Assembly: GCA_043821485.1 (NCBI GenBank)
Contig: JBDRCU010000042.1
Span: 1 to 16,795 of the forward strand
DNA length: 16,795 nt
Direction: 5' to 3'
Origin: JBDRCU01 sp043821485
Lineage (GTDB): Bacteria; Patescibacteriota; Minisyncoccia; 2-02-FULL-40-12; IGHO2-01-FULL-4-A
Every line of letters starts with the position of its first letter. Position 1 is the stretch's first letter. Below, piece after piece: positions 14,818 through 16,795 of this stretch. Below the pieces are notes generated by a model. That model had not been told where the DNA came from. It saw only the letters and a program-made list of their open reading frames with translations, and made no database searches. Position numbers and translations under genes: made by a program.

Positions 14818-15936
14818 ATGAAATTTTTTGCTTTTGTTTATTCTGCCTTTTTGCGTAGGATTCTATTTCTTTTTGATCCAGAAAGGGTTCACGATTGGAC
14901 TCTTGGTTTTGGGTATTGGCTGGGAAAATATAGGTGGACGCGATTTTTGTGCGGGTGGCTATTTGATTTTGAAGACTCTACACTTCGGCAGAATATAAAA
15001 GGAATTGAGTTTAAAAATCCAGTTGGACTTGCTGCTGGTTTTGATAAAAACGGAGATCTTTTTGGAATACTGCCTTCTGTTGGTTTTGGATTTGCGCAAG
15101 TGGGGACTGTTACCCATAAGTCTTATGAAGGCAATACTAAACCAAGGCTTTACCGTTTACCCAAATCAAAAAGTTTGATGGTAAATTTTGGATTAAAAAA
15201 TGATGGAGTAATAAAGATTGTTGAGAGAGTGAAAAAAAGTAGATCAGAAAGTAAGATAGACGAATTTCCTGTCAGTGTTTCAATAGGTAAAACAAATAGC
15301 AAAGAAACATGTACCACTGAATCAGGTACAGCTGATTATGTAGCTTGTATGCGTGAAGTTATGCAAAGTAATGTCGCTGATTTTTATACAATAAATATAT
15401 CATGTCCAAATACATTTGGAGGAGAACCATTTACAACGTCAGAGAAATTAGAATATCTATTGAAAGGTATATACGAATTGCATCCGGATAAACCCGTATT
15501 TTTAAAGATGCCGATCAATCTTGAATGGGAAAATTTTAAAAAACTTCTTGATATTGCTGTGGGTTTTGACGTAGATGGTGTAATCATCGGAAATCTTAAT
15601 AAAGACAGAAATGATTCAATGGTTTTTGATAATATACCCGAGAGTATTAAAGGAGCAATGAGTGGAATTCCAACAAAGAAATTATCAGATGAATTGATAT
15701 CTAAAACATACAAAGATTACGGAAAAAAGCTGGTGATAGTAGGTGTTGGAGGTATTTTTAGTGCAGAGGATGCTTATGAAAAGATAAAAAGAGGCGCGTC
15801 ATTGGTACAGCTAATTACAGGTATGATATATAGAGGACCCCAACTCATAGGAGAGATTAATAGAGAATTGGTGAAGCTTGCTCGTAAAGACGGATATAGT
15901 AATATTGGAGATGCAGTAGGGATGTATTATTCATAG
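14818..15936 (+). CDS. pyrD: Dihydroorotate dehydrogenase, class 2-like with catalytic Cys
   Basis: This 372-residue enzyme oxidises dihydroorotate to orotate in pyrimidine synthesis using FMN. The N-terminal helices (1-55, FDPERVHDWTL) and the motifs KNPVGLAAGFDKNGD (66-80), VGTVTHKSYEGNTKPRLYRL (95-114) and NFGLKNDG (123-130) are those of membrane-bound, quinone-dependent class 2 enzymes. The catalytic loop reads NISCPNTFGG (193-202) with Cys196 where class 2 enzymes have Ser (E. coli NISSPNT). Cys at this place is the hallmark of class 1 enzymes, so the protein mixes both. FMN phosphate motifs GVGGI (309-313) and LITGMIYRGPQLI (332-344) are present. The insert after the catalytic loop (GGEPFTTSEKLEY) is also class 1-like. 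No other pyrimidine gene is in the window. It has its own promoter and terminator. Confidence 0.93.
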   Translation: MKFFAFVYSAFLRRILFLFDPERVHDWTLGFGYWLGKYRWTRFLCGWLFDFEDSTLRQNIKGIEFKNPVGLAAGFDKNGDLFGILPSVGFGFAQVGTVTHKSYEGNTKPRLYRLPKSKSLMVNFGLKNDGVIKIVERVKKSRSESKIDEFPVSVSIGKTNSKETCTTESGTADYVACMREVMQSNVADFYTINISCPNTFGGEPFTTSEKLEYLLKGIYELHPDKPVFLKMPINLEWENFKKLLDIAVGFDVDGVIIGNLNKDRNDSMVFDNIPESIKGAMSGIPTKKLSDELISKTYKDYGKKLVIVGVGGIFSAEDAYEKIKRGASLVQLITGMIYRGPQLIGEINRELVKLARKDGYSNIGDAVGMYYS

Positions 15937-15984
15937 ATTCCTAAAATTTAGATAATTTAGCCATTTTCAGGGCAATAATCATTG

Positions 15985-16009
15985 AAAACCATAGAAATAT
16001 GGGTTTTTT
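15985..16009 (+). terminator. pyrD terminator with GNRA loop
   Basis: AAAACCATA (15985-15993) pairs with TATGGGTTTT around a GAAA tetraloop (15994-15997), with one bulged base. The T-run continues to 16009. It lies about 50 nt after the pyrD stop. Confidence 0.75.
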
Positions 16010-16039
16010 AGTGTAACAAAAAGCGTATGAATTCGTTTC

Positions 16040-16045
16040 TATAAT
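16040..16045 (+). promoter_or_regulatory. -10 box TATAAT upstream of the GC-rich gene
   Basis: A perfect TATAAT lies 45 nt before the ATG at 16091. No convincing -35 was found at normal spacing. The gene also has a purine-rich Shine-Dalgarno sequence (AAAGGGG, about 9 nt before ATG), unlike most genes here. Confidence 0.45.
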
Positions 16046-16090
16046 ACAACACACTTTCAGCCCTATATCCAGGGAAAGGGGTAATTATAG

Positions 16091-16378
16091 ATGACCCAGA
16101 TAAGGAGAGAGATCACGGTAAGGGAGCCCATTCAGGTCTACAGGCTGGACAAAGAGCGTCGACCTGTGGCGATGTGTACACTCCCTCCAGGAAGAGAAGG
16201 GGCGTACAGTGCTCTGGCCATCGAGAACCCAGCTCCCATCGCAGAGAGGCCTTACAAGTGGTGGGTTGTCGAGCTTGAAGACGGTACTTCCGCGGGAATG
16301 GGAGTGCCGGGCTGGGAAGATCTGGCTAAAAGAGTTAATCCGCCTGTGGTCATAGGAGGCCTTCAGGCTCAGTCTTAG
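16091..16378 (+). CDS. GC-rich orphan gene, 95-residue protein of unknown function
   Basis: I do not recognise this protein. It starts MTQIRREITVREPIQVYRLD and has a central PYKWWVVELEDGTSAGMGVP segment; the strand and turn pattern could be a small beta-barrel. It has one Cys, no signal peptide and no membrane segment. By hand count 162 of 288 bases (about 56%) are G or C, against roughly one third to 40% in neighbouring genes, and codons such as GAG, AGG, CTC and GTC dominate. It has a strong Shine-Dalgarno sequence, a -10 box and its own hairpin terminator, and it is flanked by short direct repeats. All of this suggests a recently acquired, self-contained gene. A coding origin is supported by the consistent codon pattern and tight regulatory frame, but the function is unknown. 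Confidence 0.72.
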   Translation: MTQIRREITVREPIQVYRLDKERRPVAMCTLPPGREGAYSALAIENPAPIAERPYKWWVVELEDGTSAGMGVPGWEDLAKRVNPPVVIGGLQAQS

Positions 16379-16416
16379 CTTTGTCGGAGGAAGCCGTGTT
16401 CGTTCTTAGGCCGCCG

Positions 16417-16446
16417 TGAGGACCCCTCCGGCGGTCCTCATATTTT
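16417..16446 (+). terminator. Hairpin terminator of the GC-rich gene
   Basis: TGAGGACC (16417-16424) pairs with GGTCCTCA (16433-16440) around an 8-nt loop, followed by TATTTT. An alternative stem, CCGCC (16411-16415) with GGCGG (16430-16434), overlaps it and cannot form at the same time. Confidence 0.75.
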
Positions 16447-16517
16447 ATGCAATTCGAACCTATGTTATGATTTTAAATAGTATAGTGTAACAGTTCTATA
16501 AACAGTCGTCTTAATCT

Positions 16518-16795
16518 GTGGTTGATTCATATAAAGTACAATTTATTGAGTTCTATAGAGAACATAGTCCGGATGTATTGAAGTACTGTTATTTTCGTGT
16601 TAGTTCAAAGGAAGAAGCAGAAGATTTGACAAGCAAAGTGTTTCTTAAAACATGGGACTATATTACAAAAGGAAACAAGATAGATAATTTGCGAGCATTT
16701 ATATTCAAGGTAGCGCATAATATAGTTATAGATTTTTATAAGACTTCAAAAAAAGACCGTGAATTATCAATACATAATTTTGAAGAAACCACAAT
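16518..16795 (+). CDS. ECF-type sigma factor, 3' end missing
   Basis: A GTG at 16518 opens a frame that stays open to the window edge (92 codons). An in-frame TAA at 16512-16514 rules out a longer start, and no in-frame ATG exists in the first part. The sequence MVDSYKVQFIEFYREHSPDV, LKYCYFRVSSKEEAEDLTSK, VFLKTWDYITKGNKIDNLRA, FIFKVAHNIVIDFYKT is a typical sigma-70 region 2. The EEAEDLTSKVFLKTW core and the FIFKVAHNIVIDFYK -10-binding helix are both clear. Region 4 would lie beyond the window. ECF sigma factors direct RNA polymerase to stress or envelope promoters; an anti-sigma partner, if any, would be downstream and is not visible. This gene could control nearby regulated genes, but nothing in the sequence shows which. 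Confidence 0.88.
   Translation, partial: MVDSYKVQFIEFYREHSPDVLKYCYFRVSSKEEAEDLTSKVFLKTWDYITKGNKIDNLRAFIFKVAHNIVIDFYKTSKKDRELSIHNFEETT

Larger units (their letters stand above)
16009..16492 (+). repeat. 10-bp direct repeats flanking the GC-rich gene
   Basis: TAGTGTAACA occurs at 16009-16018 and 16483-16492, on either side of the orphan gene and its terminator. A second, imperfect pair lies inside: ATGAATTCGTTTCTATAAT (16027-16045) and ATGCAATTCGAACCTATGTT (16447-16466). These could be traces of a cassette insertion or simply shared AT-rich promoter-like sequence. Confidence 0.45.

Overview
The window looks like a piece of a Candidate Phyla Radiation (Patescibacteria, probably Parcubacteria-like) chromosome. 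This is inferred from several signs. The DNA is AT-rich with compact gene spacing. The core proteins are short: Obg without a C-terminal domain, and a small SecD. There is a very large C-terminally anchored surface protein, and several small Cys-, Lys- or Arg-rich proteins of unknown function. Many start codons have a -10 box only 5-7 nt upstream and no Shine-Dalgarno sequence. TGA is used as a stop, so the standard bacterial code fits. No tRNA, rRNA, CRISPR array or transposase was seen.

Layout. (1) 2-3652 (+): the 3' part of a giant surface protein whose start lies outside the window. It opens with 46-residue propeller-type repeats (138-bp DNA repeats) and ends in a Pro/Thr-rich linker, further beta domains and a C-terminal membrane anchor. 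(2) 3759-5408 (-): obg GTPase and a Gly/Arg-rich zinc-ribbon protein with a poly-Lys tail, each followed by a strong hairpin terminator. (3) 5587-8200 (+): a DUF1059-like protein, secD, secF and a 40-residue very basic peptide, ending at a perfect 34-bp palindromic terminator shared with (4) 8269-9120 (-): a secreted protein with a signal peptide, whose leader carries two 16-bp direct repeats. (5) 9289-14774 (+): a DoxX-family membrane protein, a small Cys/His membrane protein, a DUF1573 protein, a CcdA-type thiol transporter, an anchored protein with a CC...C-H motif, and a CopB-type (CPH) copper ATPase. I read this block as a copper export and thiol-redox module. (6) 14818-15936 (+): a class 2-like dihydroorotate dehydrogenase with Cys instead of Ser at the catalytic-base position. 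(7) 16091-16378 (+): a GC-rich orphan gene (about 56% GC by hand count) with its own terminator, flanked by a 10-bp direct repeat. (8) 16518 to the end (+): the 5' part of an ECF-type sigma factor.

How the genes fit together. SecD/SecF support export of the surface protein and the secreted protein. The 9289-14774 block combines a P1B-type ATPase with membrane-bound thiol handling (CcdA, DUF1573) and two Cys-motif proteins of unknown function. This is the best candidate for an undescribed system here. All assignments come from reading motifs by eye; no searches or structure predictions were run.
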